NCBI RefSeq assembly: GCF_900182575.1
Contig: NZ_FXSZ01000007.1
Location: 1 to 64,000 of the forward strand
DNA from: Solitalea koreensis
GTDB taxonomy: Bacteria; Bacteroidota; Bacteroidia; Sphingobacteriales; Sphingobacteriaceae
Direction of reading: 5' to 3'
DNA length: 64,000 bases
Below are positions 51,549 through 60,806 of the stretch, piece after piece (position 1 is the first letter of the stretch; each line of letters starts with the position of its first letter). Below the pieces are notes generated by a model. It was not told where the DNA came from and made no database searches. It was given only the letters and a program-made list of their open reading frames with translations. Made by a program: the position numbers and the translations under genes.

Positions 51549-52952
51549 ATGCAACCAAAGTCGACCATTAATCTAATTTACCTCAGTTTAATTATCCTGA
51601 CCGCAACAATAGGCGGCTTTTTGTTTGGTTTTGATACCGCAGTTATTTCCGGTACAATCGGTTTTGTTAAAAAGCAGTACGGAATGGCGCCGCTTATGGA
51701 GGGATGGTTTGTAAGTTCAGCCTTATTGGGCTGTATGATTGGGGTAGCAATAAGTGGCAAGTTAGGCAATACATTAGGGCGAAAAAAAGTGATGTTGCTT
51801 TCAGCTTTTTTGTTTGTTATTTCGGCATGGGGCTGTGCTTTTGCTCAGGATGCTGTTGTTTTAATTGTTTTTCGACTGATAGGAGGCGTAGGAATTGGTG
51901 TGGCATCAGCAATTTGTCCGATGTACATCGCCGAACTATCTCCTTCTCAATTGCGAGGTAAACTGGTAACATTTTATCAGCTGGCGATTACCATCGGTAT
52001 TTTGGTCGCTTATTTTTCTAACGCAAAGATTCAAACCTCTTTGGCTATAGCCTTGCCAACAAGTGGATGGGTGGACTTGCTGTTCGTTAAGGAAGTATGG
52101 AGAGGAATGTTTGCCATTGGAATTATTCCGGCAGTTGTTTTTCTTTTAATGTTAATGTTGATCCCGGAAAGTCCTCGTTGGTTGGCTTTGAAAAATAGAA
52201 CCGCAGAGGCAGAAAAGATATTGACTAAAATTTCAAATGTGGAATATGCAAAAGTTGAAATGGAAGGGATTCAAAACTCGTTTAAGGATGAAACTGTCAC
52301 CAAACTGACTGATCTATTTAAAGGCGCGTATAAAAAGCCGATGGCGATCGGTATACTCTTGGCTGCACTATCACAATTTAGCGGAATTAATGCCATTATT
52401 TATTATGGTCCCTCCATTCTTGAAGCAGCTGGATTTAAATTGGGCGATGCACTAGGAGGACAAGTTACCATTGGCATCGTAAATACACTTTTCACATTTG
52501 TGGCCATCTATTTCGTGGATAGGATAGGAAGAAAACCGCTATTGCTCTGGGGCATAGGTGGAGCAGTATTGTCTTTATTGTTTGCCTCCGTTTTATTTAT
52601 AACAAACCTTTCAAATGGTTGGATGGTGCTTATGCCAATCATCTTTTTTATAGCTTGTTTTTCGTTTTCATTTGGCGCCGTAACCTGGGTGGTTATCTCA
52701 GAAATTTTCCCGACAAAAGTTCGTAGCGAAGCGGTGGCTATTTCAACTGTGAGTTTATGGATTGCCAATTGGGTAGTGGGTCAGTTTTTTCCTTTATTAT
52801 TACATAATTACGGGCCTGCATTTACTTTCTTCATTTTTGCCTTATGCAGTGCTTATGCTTTTTTCCTTTCATGGAAAAAAATCCCTGAAACTAAAGGACA
52901 AAGCCTTGAAGATATTGAAGAATTCTGGTGCTTACAAAGTGCTTCAAATTAG
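51549..52952 (+). CDS. Sugar porter (MFS), upper-cluster copy
   Basis: A 467-residue 12-helix proton/sugar symporter of the inner membrane. Family marks: GFLFGFDTAVISGTI in TM1, LGRKKVMLLSAF, GGVGIGVASAICPMYIAELSP in TM4, PESPRWLALK, SQFSGINAIIYYGPSI (sugar-binding QxxGxN-like), DRIGRKPLLLWG and PETKGQSLEDIEE. Between the alpha-mannosidase genes, it most likely imports mannose or mannosides. The GH38 gene follows after 20 bp. Confidence 0.93.
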   Translation: MQPKSTINLIYLSLIILTATIGGFLFGFDTAVISGTIGFVKKQYGMAPLMEGWFVSSALLGCMIGVAISGKLGNTLGRKKVMLLSAFLFVISAWGCAFAQDAVVLIVFRLIGGVGIGVASAICPMYIAELSPSQLRGKLVTFYQLAITIGILVAYFSNAKIQTSLAIALPTSGWVDLLFVKEVWRGMFAIGIIPAVVFLLMLMLIPESPRWLALKNRTAEAEKILTKISNVEYAKVEMEGIQNSFKDETVTKLTDLFKGAYKKPMAIGILLAALSQFSGINAIIYYGPSILEAAGFKLGDALGGQVTIGIVNTLFTFVAIYFVDRIGRKPLLLWGIGGAVLSLLFASVLFITNLSNGWMVLMPIIFFIACFSFSFGAVTWVVISEIFPTKVRSEAVAISTVSLWIANWVVGQFFPLLLHNYGPAFTFFIFALCSAYAFFLSWKKIPETKGQSLEDIEEFWCLQSASN

Positions 52953-52972
52953 TTGTTCTTAACCCGATTTAA

Positions 52973-55900
52973 ATGAAAAGTATAAAAGTTTTAAAAAAAG
53001 GCATTTTAATTCTAATTCTGTTATCACAAGAGGTGATGGCGCAAAAAGCCGTGCCCTATTTTGGTAAAATAAGCTGGATTAACGGTTTCGCCAGGGAAAT
53101 TAGTGGGGAAAATATCGATTATTATTCTGCTTTTCCTGATTATGCGACCAAAGCTTTACTAACCCGCAATACCGATGGTAAAAAAGCGATTGAATGGGAA
53201 ACGACAACTGTCCCTCAAAATAGTAAGGGCGATTATGTTTATTTTGGGTGGGTAGCTGCCCACTCTTCGGCAACAAGCAGTGGAAAGCGCAATTATGATC
53301 TGTATGTCGATGGTGTAAAGTTATTGACCTTTACCACCCTGCCCAACAATCAAATGCCGAATTGGCGGTTTGATGCTCCTGATGGTTCTGCATTAGTGTT
53401 TCAGCAAACCAAAAGAGATGGAGCCAATGATGCCCACGGACTGGCTTTTTTGCGCTTGCCTTTGAGTAAAGTAAAGCCAGGGAAGCCGGTTCGCCTCAAA
53501 ATTGTTGGCCAGGCTGAAGATAGTAAAGACTGGTTTATGACTTTTAAGTTTTCGTTTGAGGAAAAAGTCACTGTGGCTGCTATGCCTTTTCTTTTAAAAA
53601 ATGGCAAACAGCCTATTGTTATCACTGCCCTGCATTTTGGAAAAGACGAACCATTAAAGGTTAAAGTGAACGATAAAGAATTGTACACCTTTGTTGTAAA
53701 AGAAGGGGTTAATAATTTCGATATTCCGGTTGCTGCCGTAAAAAAAGATGACAGTGTTTCTGTTTATGCTCTTGTGCAGGGGAAAGTTTTGATAAATTCT
53801 TTCGTGCACCTAAAACCGGTTGTCTATCGTGAACTGAATTTTATCCACCATTCCCATACCGACATCGGTTATTCTCATCTTCAACCGGAGGTTTTGAAAA
53901 TCCATATAAAGAATATTGATGATGCTTTGGCGATGATTGATAAGACCAGGTCTTATCCTGCCGAAGCCAGGTTCAAATGGAACATCGAATCGTTGTGGGC
54001 GGTAGAACATTATCTACAACAAGCTTCTCCGGTTCAGAAGGAGAAGTTTTTAAAAGCCGTAAAATCGGGCAGCATTTGTTTGTCGGCTTTGTATGCCAAT
54101 ATCTTAACCGGACTGAGTCAGCCTGAAGAAATGTTTCATTATACAGATTATGCGGTACGGCTCCGTAAAGAGTTGGGCCTGAAGATCAACAGTGCGATGA
54201 TTTCCGATGTTCCGGGATTTGCCTGGACAACCGTTACAGCCCTTTCAAAAGGAGGGGTGAAGTATTTTTCCAGCGGACCCAATTTTTTGGGAGAAAGTCA
54301 CCCTTACGGAGGGGATAGAGTGGGATACTTCGTTAAAACATGGGGTGATAAGCCGGTTTGGTGGAGTTCCCCTTCCGGAGAGGAAAAAGTGTTGTTTTGG
54401 GCCGGAGCCAAAGGGTATTCTTCTTGGCATGGAACGGCTATAGGAGCAGTCTTTGAGCGTGGTCCCAAGAAAATCGCCGCTTATTTAAACGAGCTAACTG
54501 AAAAGAATTATCCTTATGAGCTGGTTCAATGGAGGTATAATATTGTTGCAGATAACGGCCCGATAGATACTACTATCTCCGACTTTGTGAAACAGTGGAA
54601 TGAAAAGTACAGTTCGCCTAAAATTGTACTGAACACCACGGATAAGCTTTTTGAAACCTTTGAGCAAAAGTATGGAGCGCAGATTCCATCAGTAAAGGGA
54701 GATATGACCCCTTATTGGGAGGATGGCGCAATTTCAACCGCCTCCGAAGAAGGCAAAAACAGGGTGAACAGTTTACGTTTGCAGCAATTAACCACCTTGT
54801 ACGCTATGGTTGATCCGAAGAAGTACGATGAAAAGAAGTTTTATAATGCATGGACCAATGTCATTATGTTTCATGAGCATACCTGGGGTGCCCATAATAG
54901 TATTACAGAGCCGGATGTACCCTTTGTTACAGAACAATGGCGTATCAAAAAGCAGTTCATGCTCGATGCCGATGCGGAGATAAATACCTTATGGACAACT
55001 CTGATGCAACCTTTGCGTAATGAACAGTCTAATAAAATTGCTGTTTTCAACACATCTTCCTGGAAACGGAGTGGGCCGGTGGAAGTGCCCGGTACGCTGA
55101 AGGGAAAATCGGTAAAAGATGCTTCGGGCAAGAAAAGTCCTTTGCAAAAACTGGCTAACGGAAATTATGTGTTCATGGCCAATGATGTGCCGGCACTGGG
55201 ATCCGCAACCTATGAAATCGTTGATGAAGCGACTGCTCCATTAACAAGTAAATTGATGCTAACTGACCATTCCATGACCAACGGGAAAATAGGTATCAGC
55301 TGGGATTCGTCAAATGGCAGTATCGCAAGTTTAGCGAAAGACAATGATTTTAACTATGCAGGAACTTTCAATAATCAGGGGATGAACAGCTATTGGTATG
55401 TGCCAGGATTAAATCCAGCTGAGGCTCTTACCAATGGACAGGTTAGGGTCGCGATTCTTGAAAACGGACCCGTATTAACTACCATTTCCCTCGTTTCGGA
55501 GGCACCGGGAGCTAATGCCTTAGAACGCAGGATTTCACTCTATAATGGAGATGATAAGGTTTTAGTGGAGAATGTTCTGGATAAGAAAAAGGTAAGAGCC
55601 AAAGAAGGGGTGCATTTTGGGTATCCTTTCAACTCCTTATTAACTAACACAACCTTAGATGCAGGATATGGCAGTATGCACTATCTGAAAGATCAGCTGG
55701 CAGGTTCCAATATGGACTATCTATATGGCCGCAGATGGCTGGATGCATCATCTTCCGAAAAAGGTCTGCAATGGATGTGGCTGGAAACGCCATTTGTGGA
55801 GCCGGGAAACATAATAGACGAAAGACAAACGGTGCCGCCTAATCACAAAGAATGGAAAAAAGAGGGGCATCCCACAGCCACCTGGTTCAGTTATGCCATG

Positions 55901-56308
55901 AACAATTATTGGCATACCAATTATAAAGCGGATCAGGAAGGAGTAGCCCATTTTAGGTATGCGTTGCGTCCGCATGATCAAGTTAATGAAAGCGAGATGG
56001 AAATGTCGGCATCTGAGTTTACTCAACCCTTAATAGCCTTGCCGATTAAAACTGGATTGTCGCTTTCCAAAGGGTTATTTGAATTGACCAATACCACTAT
56101 TGTAGTGACCAGTGTTACTCCCAATAAAGATGGAACGTACCTGATTCGTTTGTTTAATCCGGAACAGTTGGTACAAGCAACCAAATTTGTTTGGAAGTCA
56201 TTGCAGCCGGCATCTTTCGTGGAACTGAAGTCAGAAGTGCTAAAATCCAAAGATGCGGAAGTGAAAATGGCTCCGATGGGAGTTGCCGAGTTTTTATTAA
56301 AAAATTAA
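52973..56308 (+). CDS. GH38 alpha-mannosidase, secreted
   Basis: A retaining zinc-dependent alpha-mannosidase of 1111 residues with a signal peptide (to about VMAQ, residue 24). A beta-sandwich of about 260 residues precedes the GH38 domain, an uncommon addition. The catalytic part shows H295 and D297 in HHSHTDIGY, the nucleophile region ISDVPGFAW with D412, and FHEHTWG with H634 and H636. A long GH38 C-terminal beta-region follows (VEVPGTLKGK, NGKIGISWDSSNGSIASLAK). It acts with the GH92 enzyme on alpha-mannose caps of glycans. Confidence 0.92.
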   Translation: MKSIKVLKKGILILILLSQEVMAQKAVPYFGKISWINGFAREISGENIDYYSAFPDYATKALLTRNTDGKKAIEWETTTVPQNSKGDYVYFGWVAAHSSATSSGKRNYDLYVDGVKLLTFTTLPNNQMPNWRFDAPDGSALVFQQTKRDGANDAHGLAFLRLPLSKVKPGKPVRLKIVGQAEDSKDWFMTFKFSFEEKVTVAAMPFLLKNGKQPIVITALHFGKDEPLKVKVNDKELYTFVVKEGVNNFDIPVAAVKKDDSVSVYALVQGKVLINSFVHLKPVVYRELNFIHHSHTDIGYSHLQPEVLKIHIKNIDDALAMIDKTRSYPAEARFKWNIESLWAVEHYLQQASPVQKEKFLKAVKSGSICLSALYANILTGLSQPEEMFHYTDYAVRLRKELGLKINSAMISDVPGFAWTTVTALSKGGVKYFSSGPNFLGESHPYGGDRVGYFVKTWGDKPVWWSSPSGEEKVLFWAGAKGYSSWHGTAIGAVFERGPKKIAAYLNELTEKNYPYELVQWRYNIVADNGPIDTTISDFVKQWNEKYSSPKIVLNTTDKLFETFEQKYGAQIPSVKGDMTPYWEDGAISTASEEGKNRVNSLRLQQLTTLYAMVDPKKYDEKKFYNAWTNVIMFHEHTWGAHNSITEPDVPFVTEQWRIKKQFMLDADAEINTLWTTLMQPLRNEQSNKIAVFNTSSWKRSGPVEVPGTLKGKSVKDASGKKSPLQKLANGNYVFMANDVPALGSATYEIVDEATAPLTSKLMLTDHSMTNGKIGISWDSSNGSIASLAKDNDFNYAGTFNNQGMNSYWYVPGLNPAEALTNGQVRVAILENGPVLTTISLVSEAPGANALERRISLYNGDDKVLVENVLDKKKVRAKEGVHFGYPFNSLLTNTTLDAGYGSMHYLKDQLAGSNMDYLYGRRWLDASSSEKGLQWMWLETPFVEPGNIIDERQTVPPNHKEWKKEGHPTATWFSYAMNNYWHTNYKADQEGVAHFRYALRPHDQVNESEMEMSASEFTQPLIALPIKTGLSLSKGLFELTNTTIVVTSVTPNKDGTYLIRLFNPEQLVQATKFVWKSLQPASFVELKSEVLKSKDAEVKMAPMGVAEFLLKN

Positions 56309-56329
56309 ACGTTCATTTTATATAGGGTA

Positions 56330-56367
56330 AAAACAGGTAAAGAAACTCTTTTTTCTTTACCTGTTTT
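56330..56367. terminator. Terminator between the two sugar units
   Basis: A perfect 16-bp stem, AAAACAGGTAAAGAAA (56330-56345) and its complement (56352-56367), with a 6-nt loop. It ends the mannoside operon and separates it from the oxidative unit. Confidence 0.9.
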
Positions 56368-56545
56368 AGTTTTATCTCTCCTTCATTCTTTGTAAAACTT
56401 TTAGTTTTTGGCTCAGCGCTTCTTTCATTTTCTACCTTTTCAGAACATCTGAAACCATTGTTAAAATAACATAGGAATTGAGCAATATGAAATAGGCTCT
56501 TATAGATAAAATGAAATAGTTTTAAGGCAATCAATATTGATAAAT

Positions 56546-57454
56546 ATGAATCGGCAAAACGAAAAGACAAATTTAAACAGATGTGTTTTGGGTACTGCTG
56601 GCATAGGTGGAGTTTGGGGGAAGGTTGATCCGGAAGAATCTGTTAAGACTATTCTTGAAGCGCTGGAATGTGGGATAGGAGCCATTGATACAGCCCCTGC
56701 ATACGGCAATGCCGAGCAGTTTATTGGTCAGGCACTCCGGCAGTGGAGAGGATCCCGACCATTGATTAGTTCAAAAGTAGGACGTTTAAAAGGATTTACA
56801 GCTGACCAGGGGCGTTATGATTACAGTGTTGATGGCATGCAAAGAAGTGTAGAACAAAGTCTTGAAACGTTGGGTGTTTCCTCATTGGATATTTTGTTTT
56901 TGCACGATCCTTCCCAGGTAGAGCCAGAAACTGTTTCGCGCGTTATGGAAACCATGTTATCATTTAAAGAAAAGGGGTATGCAAAGATGATTGGGATAGG
57001 TGGTAATCCTCCCTCATGGCTTACTCCTTACATTAAGCCTGAAATAGTTGATGTGCTGATGGAATTTAATAAGTTGAATGCTTGCAGTACAGTTGCATTA
57101 CGTGAAAATCTTCCTTTTTGCCTTTCTAATAATATCCAATATTACGCAGCCAGTCCTCTCTATATGGGATTGTTGGGAAGTTGTTATGACACCTTTACCA
57201 GTAATCCGCCTGCATGGTTGAACGGGGAATCTATTGAGTTGGCCAGGCGATTAAAGGCACTTGCTGAGGAGCAAGCCATTGCATTGCCTACTTTGGCTCA
57301 TCGCTTATTAATATCGTTGCCTTACGATTTTAAGATTGTTATCGGAGCTTCAAATTCAGTTCAGTTGGCATCTACAATTCAAGATTTTAAGAGCGGGCCG
57401 CTTAGCGAATCTTTTGTGAATGAAATTATTCAATACACTACAATATATAGCTAA
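56546..57454 (+). CDS. Aldo/keto reductase, probable aldose (L-fucose type) 1-dehydrogenase
   Basis: A 302-residue TIM-barrel oxidoreductase. The active-site set is visible: Asp and Tyr in AIDTAPAYGNAEQFIGQAL, Lys in ISSKVGRLKG and His in DILFLHDPS. The late KIVIGASNSVQL binds NADP. Members next to enolase-superfamily dehydratases oxidise free aldoses such as L-fucose to lactones. The ATG at 56546 is preferred to an upstream TTG at 56537. The dehydratase gene starts directly after its stop codon (TAA then ATG), so the two are translationally linked. Confidence 0.85.
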   Translation: MNRQNEKTNLNRCVLGTAGIGGVWGKVDPEESVKTILEALECGIGAIDTAPAYGNAEQFIGQALRQWRGSRPLISSKVGRLKGFTADQGRYDYSVDGMQRSVEQSLETLGVSSLDILFLHDPSQVEPETVSRVMETMLSFKEKGYAKMIGIGGNPPSWLTPYIKPEIVDVLMEFNKLNACSTVALRENLPFCLSNNIQYYAASPLYMGLLGSCYDTFTSNPPAWLNGESIELARRLKALAEEQAIALPTLAHRLLISLPYDFKIVIGASNSVQLASTIQDFKSGPLSESFVNEIIQYTTIYS

Positions 57455-58633
57455 ATGAATAGGATTGATAATGAAGTTTTTAATATTACCGGGGTACAGA
57501 TCAGAGTTTTAAATCCGGTACCAGCTGTTTTCCCATTTCAAGACTCCACGATGGGGCCATTTCCAACTTTTGGATTGTCAGTTATAACGATCGAAGACGA
57601 AGACGGAAACGTTGGAGAGGCTCCTGTGTATAATTCTTACAACAATATTTTGGAAACGTGCTTGCTTCCTATTTTGTTACACAGCCGTAATGTTTCTTAT
57701 TCCTTGTTGTATTATCGCCTGTATTGGTCCATACGGAATGAAGGATTTCGGGGCCCGGCTTCAGCATTGTTAGGGCAGATAGATTTAGCCTTGCACGATC
57801 TGGCTGCCAGAAGGGCAAAGCTGCCATTACATCGCTATCTAAGTACTAAAGCGACTCGTGATGCAATAAAAGTATATGGAAGCGGAGGAGGAACCAATTA
57901 CTCGCTTAAAGAATTAGAGGCCGAAGTAACTTACTTCATGAAAGCAGGGGTCGATTGCTATAAGATGAAAGTAGGAAAGGACTTTGGACAAAAAATGCAG
58001 GAAGATGTAATGCGGGTGAAATTTGTACGCAGCTTGTTGGGCGACAAGGTTAGATTGGCGGTGGACGCCAATCAAATATGGACTCGTGAACAAGCCTTAC
58101 ACTTCTTGGATCTTACTGCCTCCGAAAACATCGCCTGGTTTGAAGAACCGGTTCATTCTGCCGATTATGAGCAAATTGAAAAGTTGTGCAATAGTACCAC
58201 TGTGAAAATTTCCTACGGCGAATCAGAACGTACATCCCTGATGTTTCCGACTTTAGTAAATATGGGGGTCAAACATTTGCAACCCATACCTAATCAGATA
58301 GCTGGGGTAAAAGAATGGATGGAAGTTAAAGAACTAGCCCTTGCTTCTCAAGTAGACTTTTCTTCAGGTGGATATTCTTTGTACACTGCATCATTGATGG
58401 CAGTTGCACCAGAGCATTGTCGGGTAGAGTATTTGCATTCCATTATGTTTGGGCTGGAAAAATATTTTATGGTGCGGCCTGAATTGAAAAATGGCTACTT
58501 TGTACTTCCTGATATTGAAGGCCTGCCAATACGGATCGACTGGGATTACTGGAGCGCTGCCAATAAAGTGGTGCGTAGCCAAGCATGGAGTAGAAATAAC
58601 GTGAAGGAATATCTCCCTATCGTGAGTATGTAA
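57455..58633 (+). CDS. Enolase-superfamily (mandelate racemase type) sugar-acid dehydratase
   Basis: A 392-residue protein with the MR/MLE capping domain and barrel. The catalytic Lys motif is YKMKVGK (near residue 173). Metal ligands are Asp in RLAVDANQIW, Glu in WFEEPVH and Glu in YGESERTS, followed by a His-bearing LHSIMFGLEKYF near the end. This fits acid-sugar dehydratases such as L-fuconate or L-rhamnonate dehydratase; the exact substrate is an inference from the neighbours. Confidence 0.85.
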   Translation: MNRIDNEVFNITGVQIRVLNPVPAVFPFQDSTMGPFPTFGLSVITIEDEDGNVGEAPVYNSYNNILETCLLPILLHSRNVSYSLLYYRLYWSIRNEGFRGPASALLGQIDLALHDLAARRAKLPLHRYLSTKATRDAIKVYGSGGGTNYSLKELEAEVTYFMKAGVDCYKMKVGKDFGQKMQEDVMRVKFVRSLLGDKVRLAVDANQIWTREQALHFLDLTASENIAWFEEPVHSADYEQIEKLCNSTTVKISYGESERTSLMFPTLVNMGVKHLQPIPNQIAGVKEWMEVKELALASQVDFSSGGYSLYTASLMAVAPEHCRVEYLHSIMFGLEKYFMVRPELKNGYFVLPDIEGLPIRIDWDYWSAANKVVRSQAWSRNNVKEYLPIVSM

Positions 58634-58652
58634 AAAAACTAAACTAATTATT

Positions 58653-60212
58653 ATGAATGTAACGCTTGCTAATGTTGATTACCTTGTATTACTGATATAC
58701 ATTGTTGCCTTGTTTTTAATTGGTTTTTATTTGAGTAACAAAGAAAAAAACAATGCAGATATTTTTCTTGGAGGAAGGTCGCTGAAATGGTGGCAAATTG
58801 GCTTTTCTTTATTTAGTGCCAATGCCGGCCCAATGATGCTGATAGGTTTTGCCAGTATCGGTTTTTCAAATGGGGTAGTGGGAAGTAATTTTGAATGGCT
58901 TGCATGGGTTTTCCTATTGCTACTTGCCATGTTTTTTTTGCCTCACTACCTGTCAACCAAGGTTAGTACCATGCCACAATTTTTGTTGTTGCGATTTGGT
59001 AAGCCTTCTTATAATTTCCTGGTCATATACAGCTTGATCTCCATTTTGGTAGTTTGGCTAGGCAGTGCATTGTATGCAGGAGGCTTAATTATTTCTCAGA
59101 TATTTAACTGGCCCTTAATGCACGCCATCATATTGATCGCCATTATTGCTTCCAGTTTTACAGCTATCGGAGGCTTAAAAGCCGTTGTTCGAACCGGAGT
59201 TTTTCAATCTCTGATTATCATTTTATCCTCTGTTATACTTACCTATTTAGGGTTAAAACGCATTGGTGGAGTATCTACATTAGTAAGCTCGGTGCCTGAT
59301 CATTACTGGAAGTTGTTTCGACCTGCATCAGATCCGGAATACTCATGGATTGCAATCATTGCAGGTTATCCTGTGGTAGCTATTTATTATTGGTGCGCCG
59401 ACCAAACCATTGTGCAAAAAGTTTTGGCTGCAAAAGATATAAAGGAAGGTCAGTACGGATCCATTTTTATTGCGGCTTTGAAAATCATAATGCCTTTCAT
59501 TTTTATTTTTCCTGGCATTATGTGCTTTGTTTTGTTTAAAGATATTGCCAAGCCCGACAACGCCTACATTACGCTTGTTACACAATTGATGCCGCACGGC
59601 TTTCTGGGGCTTTGCATTGCAGCTCTTATTGCCGCATTGATTGATACAGTTTCTTCAGGTCTTAATTCCTTCAGCACAGTATTTACTCTTGATGTGGTAT
59701 CGCAGTTTAAACCCATGGATGAGGCTGCTAAACACAAAATGGGTAAATGGCTTACTTTGATTGCTGCTGCTCTGGCAGTTGGGATTGCTTATCTGTTTTC
59801 AAAATCGGGAAAAGGCTTTTTTGAACTCAGCCAGGGTTTGGTTTCTATATTGGCGCCACCACTGTCGGTTGTGTTTTTAGCCGGTATTATGTGGAAACGG
59901 GTAAATAGTTTGGCTGCTGAAATAGTTTTATATGGAGGAGGTTTCGTTTGTTTGGTGGTAGGCGTATGCCATGTGCTTAGTTTTCCTTCAAAACAGGCCT
60001 GGCCACATTTCCTTTTGTTGTCTGTTTATCTTTTTCTTGCGCTGGCAGCAGTTATGGTTTTAGTAACATTGTTTACTAAGCCAGTTTATGATAAGTCATT
60101 ACCCTCATTAATAGAAACTAACAGAAAATCGGGCCATATCTCCAAAAATGCGTGGTTGGGATGGAGTATGCTGGCCGTGGTGATGACCGCATTATATTGG
60201 GTATTCAGTTAA
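58653..60212 (+). CDS. Sodium/solute symporter (SSS family, SglT-like)
   Basis: A 519-residue inner-membrane transporter with about 13-14 helices. Family features: LIGFYLSNKEKNNADIFLGGRSLKWWQIGFSLFSANAGP in the first helices, the sodium-site region TAIGGLKAVVRTGVFQ, and AALIAALIDTVSSGLNSFSTVFTLDV in TM8. It probably brings the free sugar into the cell for the two preceding enzymes. The mutarotase-like lipoprotein gene follows after 17 bp. Confidence 0.92.
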   Translation: MNVTLANVDYLVLLIYIVALFLIGFYLSNKEKNNADIFLGGRSLKWWQIGFSLFSANAGPMMLIGFASIGFSNGVVGSNFEWLAWVFLLLLAMFFLPHYLSTKVSTMPQFLLLRFGKPSYNFLVIYSLISILVVWLGSALYAGGLIISQIFNWPLMHAIILIAIIASSFTAIGGLKAVVRTGVFQSLIIILSSVILTYLGLKRIGGVSTLVSSVPDHYWKLFRPASDPEYSWIAIIAGYPVVAIYYWCADQTIVQKVLAAKDIKEGQYGSIFIAALKIIMPFIFIFPGIMCFVLFKDIAKPDNAYITLVTQLMPHGFLGLCIAALIAALIDTVSSGLNSFSTVFTLDVVSQFKPMDEAAKHKMGKWLTLIAAALAVGIAYLFSKSGKGFFELSQGLVSILAPPLSVVFLAGIMWKRVNSLAAEIVLYGGGFVCLVVGVCHVLSFPSKQAWPHFLLLSVYLFLALAAVMVLVTLFTKPVYDKSLPSLIETNRKSGHISKNAWLGWSMLAVVMTALYWVFS

Positions 60213-60229
60213 ATAAATACAACTTGTAT

Positions 60230-60667
60230 ATGAAAAAATCATTGTTAACGAGTGTTATCTGTGCTATTGCAATTTTCTTCATTTCCTGTAGCCAAAACAA
60301 GGAGGGTTCAGTTAATACAGATAAACTGGTAGAAAAAGTTTTTGTTGTCAATATTCTCAAGGATGAACAGAAGCTAAAAGAATACCTCGATCATCATCAG
60401 CAGGTATGGCCCGAAGTAGAAGCAGGATTTAAAAAGGCCGGTTACAAAAAGATCACCTTGTTCCGATATAATCATTTGCTTGTTATGACGATCCTAGTGC
60501 CTGATAATGCTGATTTAGGAGCCATGGGAAAACTCGCTGAATCTTATAGTCCTCGCTGCGCCGAATGGAATAAGTTGATGAATGCTTATCAGACAGGAGT
60601 AGAAGGCACTTCACCTGGTCAAACCTGGGTAGAAGCGCAGCCTTTTTATAAATTCAGCAACCAATAA
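60230..60667 (+). CDS. L-rhamnose/L-fucose mutarotase-like lipoprotein
   Basis: A 145-residue protein. Its leader, MKKSLLTSVICAIAIFFISC, places a lipobox cysteine at C20. The mature part is a RhaM/FucU-type ferredoxin-like domain (EKVFVVNILKDEQKLKEYLDHHQQVWPEV, GYKKITLFRYNHLLVMTILVP and SPRCAEWNKLM). This family interconverts sugar anomers and is usually cytoplasmic and about 104 residues long; here it is predicted to be membrane-anchored outside the cytoplasm. The ATG at 60230 gives the leader; a longer frame from 60152 overlaps the symporter gene and is unlikely. Confidence 0.82.
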   Translation: MKKSLLTSVICAIAIFFISCSQNKEGSVNTDKLVEKVFVVNILKDEQKLKEYLDHHQQVWPEVEAGFKKAGYKKITLFRYNHLLVMTILVPDNADLGAMGKLAESYSPRCAEWNKLMNAYQTGVEGTSPGQTWVEAQPFYKFSNQ

Positions 60668-60806
60668 TATCGTTTCAAAAGGCGACTTAGCCTTATTATT
60701 TAAGTTGGGCCCCAATAAGCAATGGACTCAATGTTTTTAAAGGAAAACAACGAAAAGTAGTCAAAGAGGAGAGCTTTTAATGAAGTAAATACCTAAACCA
60801 TTATTT

